Positions 5,949 through 6,342 of a stretch of DNA of 6,342 nucleotides are shown here, in pieces. The notes beneath the pieces are model-generated. The model did no database searches. It was not told the origin of the DNA and worked only from the letters and a program-made list of their open reading frames with translations. The stretch's first letter is position 1; the number at the start of each line of letters is the position of its first letter. This stretch comes from JBEINZ01 sp040377825 (lineage in GTDB: Bacteria > Pseudomonadota > Alphaproteobacteria > Rhizobiales > Ancalomicrobiaceae): the NCBI GenBank assembly GCA_040377825.1, contig JBEINZ010000188.1, positions 1 to 6,342 on the forward strand, read 5' to 3'. The translations under genes and the position numbers were made by a program.

Positions 5949-6342
5949 TCATTTCTCCGAGAGAATCGCGATGTGCTTCAACACTGGATGGATCACGTAA
6001 TAGGTGTCGCCGCCTTCGTTTTCCCTTTCGATCGTCCATGTTCCGCTGTCGCGATAACGCGTCAGCACATCGATCAGGACCTTGGCCCGAGCGGCTGAAT
6101 CGTAGATATGATCGATCTCAGCGCGATCGCCCGGCGCTGGGAAAACGCGGCGTGAGAGAATCGGCCCGCAGTCGATGTCCTCGGTCAGGAAAATCGCCGA
6201 AGCGCCCATCTGGTTGTCGGCCAGCAGACTGAAGTAATTGGTCGTGCTGCCTTTGTAATTTGGCAAGAATCCACCATGGATATGCAGGAAGCGCTTGCCC
6301 GTGTTCAAGACCTCGCGACGCAGCAAAACGCCGCCATAGCCC
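5949..6342 (-). CDS. Formyltransferase-family protein (Fmt fold), 5' end cut by window
   Basis: Family role: transfer of a formyl group from 10-formyltetrahydrofolate to an amine; in glycan loci the acceptor is usually an amino sugar, often as a nucleotide sugar. The open frame enters from the right edge, so about 130 C-terminal residues are visible and the true start lies outside. The active-site loop HIHGGFLPNYKGSTTNYFSL begins at 6284. It corresponds to the N-x-H-x-S-L-L-P region of methionyl-tRNA formyltransferase. The catalytic His (codon 6278-6276) is kept, and the catalytic Asp is in DIDCGPIL (Asp codon 6173-6171). The Asn of the usual Asn-His-Asp triad reads as His (6284-6282). The protein ends at TYYVIHPVLKHIAILSEK, without the C-terminal domain of housekeeping Fmt, which argues for a small-molecule or sugar formyltransferase. 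The TGA at 5951-5949 precedes the methyltransferase GTG by four bases. The acceptor is unknown. Confidence 0.85.
   Translation of the reverse strand, partial: GYGGVLLRREVLNTGKRFLHIHGGFLPNYKGSTTNYFSLLADNQMGASAIFLTEDIDCGPILSRRVFPAPGDRAEIDHIYDSAARAKVLIDVLTRYRDSGTWTIERENEGGDTYYVIHPVLKHIAILSEK
5954..5958 (-). promoter_or_regulatory. Shine-Dalgarno site of the methyltransferase
   Basis: GGAGA on the minus strand, inside the last codons of the formyltransferase gene and nine bases before GTG at 5944-5942. It supports the GTG start, since no ATG lies nearby in frame. Confidence 0.55.

Noticed and set aside
5495..6232. Plus-strand open frame of 245 codons
   Set aside because: It is antisense to the methyltransferase and formyltransferase genes and shows no domain; its length follows from codon bias on the coding strand.
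5949..6342. Housekeeping methionyl-tRNA formyltransferase
   Set aside because: It lacks the C-terminal tRNA-binding domain, has a changed active-site loop, and sits in a biosynthetic operon without def or other usual fmt neighbours.

Overview
This window is a block of seven same-direction genes, all on the minus strand, read from high to low coordinates. The sequence is moderately GC-rich with GC-leaning third positions. Start sites carry purine-rich Shine-Dalgarno motifs and neighbouring genes overlap heavily. This fits a Gram-negative proteobacterium, but nothing here fixes the genus. There is no RNA gene, insertion sequence or CRISPR array, and no gene-free stretch longer than 80 bases. 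The content looks like a surface-glycan (capsule or O-antigen) or specialised-metabolite biosynthesis locus, not housekeeping DNA.

Layout in transcription order: (1) the 3' part of a formyltransferase, cut by the right edge (6342-5949); (2) a class I SAM-dependent methyltransferase (5944-5159); (3) a class I glutamine amidotransferase-like / peptidase C26 hydrolase (5162-4539); (4) a nucleotidyltransferase resembling phosphoglutamine cytidylyltransferase (4549-3761); (5) a cytosolic sulfatase/alkaline-phosphatase-fold enzyme (3764-2142); an 80-base gap with a 12-base perfect palindrome; (6) a Gfo/Idh/MocA oxidoreductase (2061-967); (7) a divergent NeuB-family (sialic acid synthase-like) protein, cut by the left edge (942-1). 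Genes 2-3 and 4-5 share ATGA stop/start overlaps and genes 3-4 overlap by 11 bases, so genes 1-5 look translationally coupled. Genes 6-7 have their own strong ribosome binding sites.

The central observation is the pair of genes 3 and 4. They resemble Campylobacter jejuni Cj1417 and Cj1416, which in the capsular O-methyl phosphoramidate pathway make CDP-L-glutamine and then hydrolyse it to cytidine diphosphoramidate plus glutamate. A methyltransferase sits directly before them. A phosphatase/sulfatase-fold protein overlaps the cytidylyltransferase and may act on a phosphoramidate or phosphate ester. The linkage of this module to a divergent NeuB-like PEP-condensing enzyme, a sugar oxidoreductase and a formyltransferase is not a Campylobacter arrangement that I know. 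My inference is a locus that makes a phosphoramidate-decorated, possibly formylated acidic sugar or related small molecule. The expected L-glutamine kinase, CDP-phosphoramidate kinase and final transferase are not in the window and should be sought just outside it.
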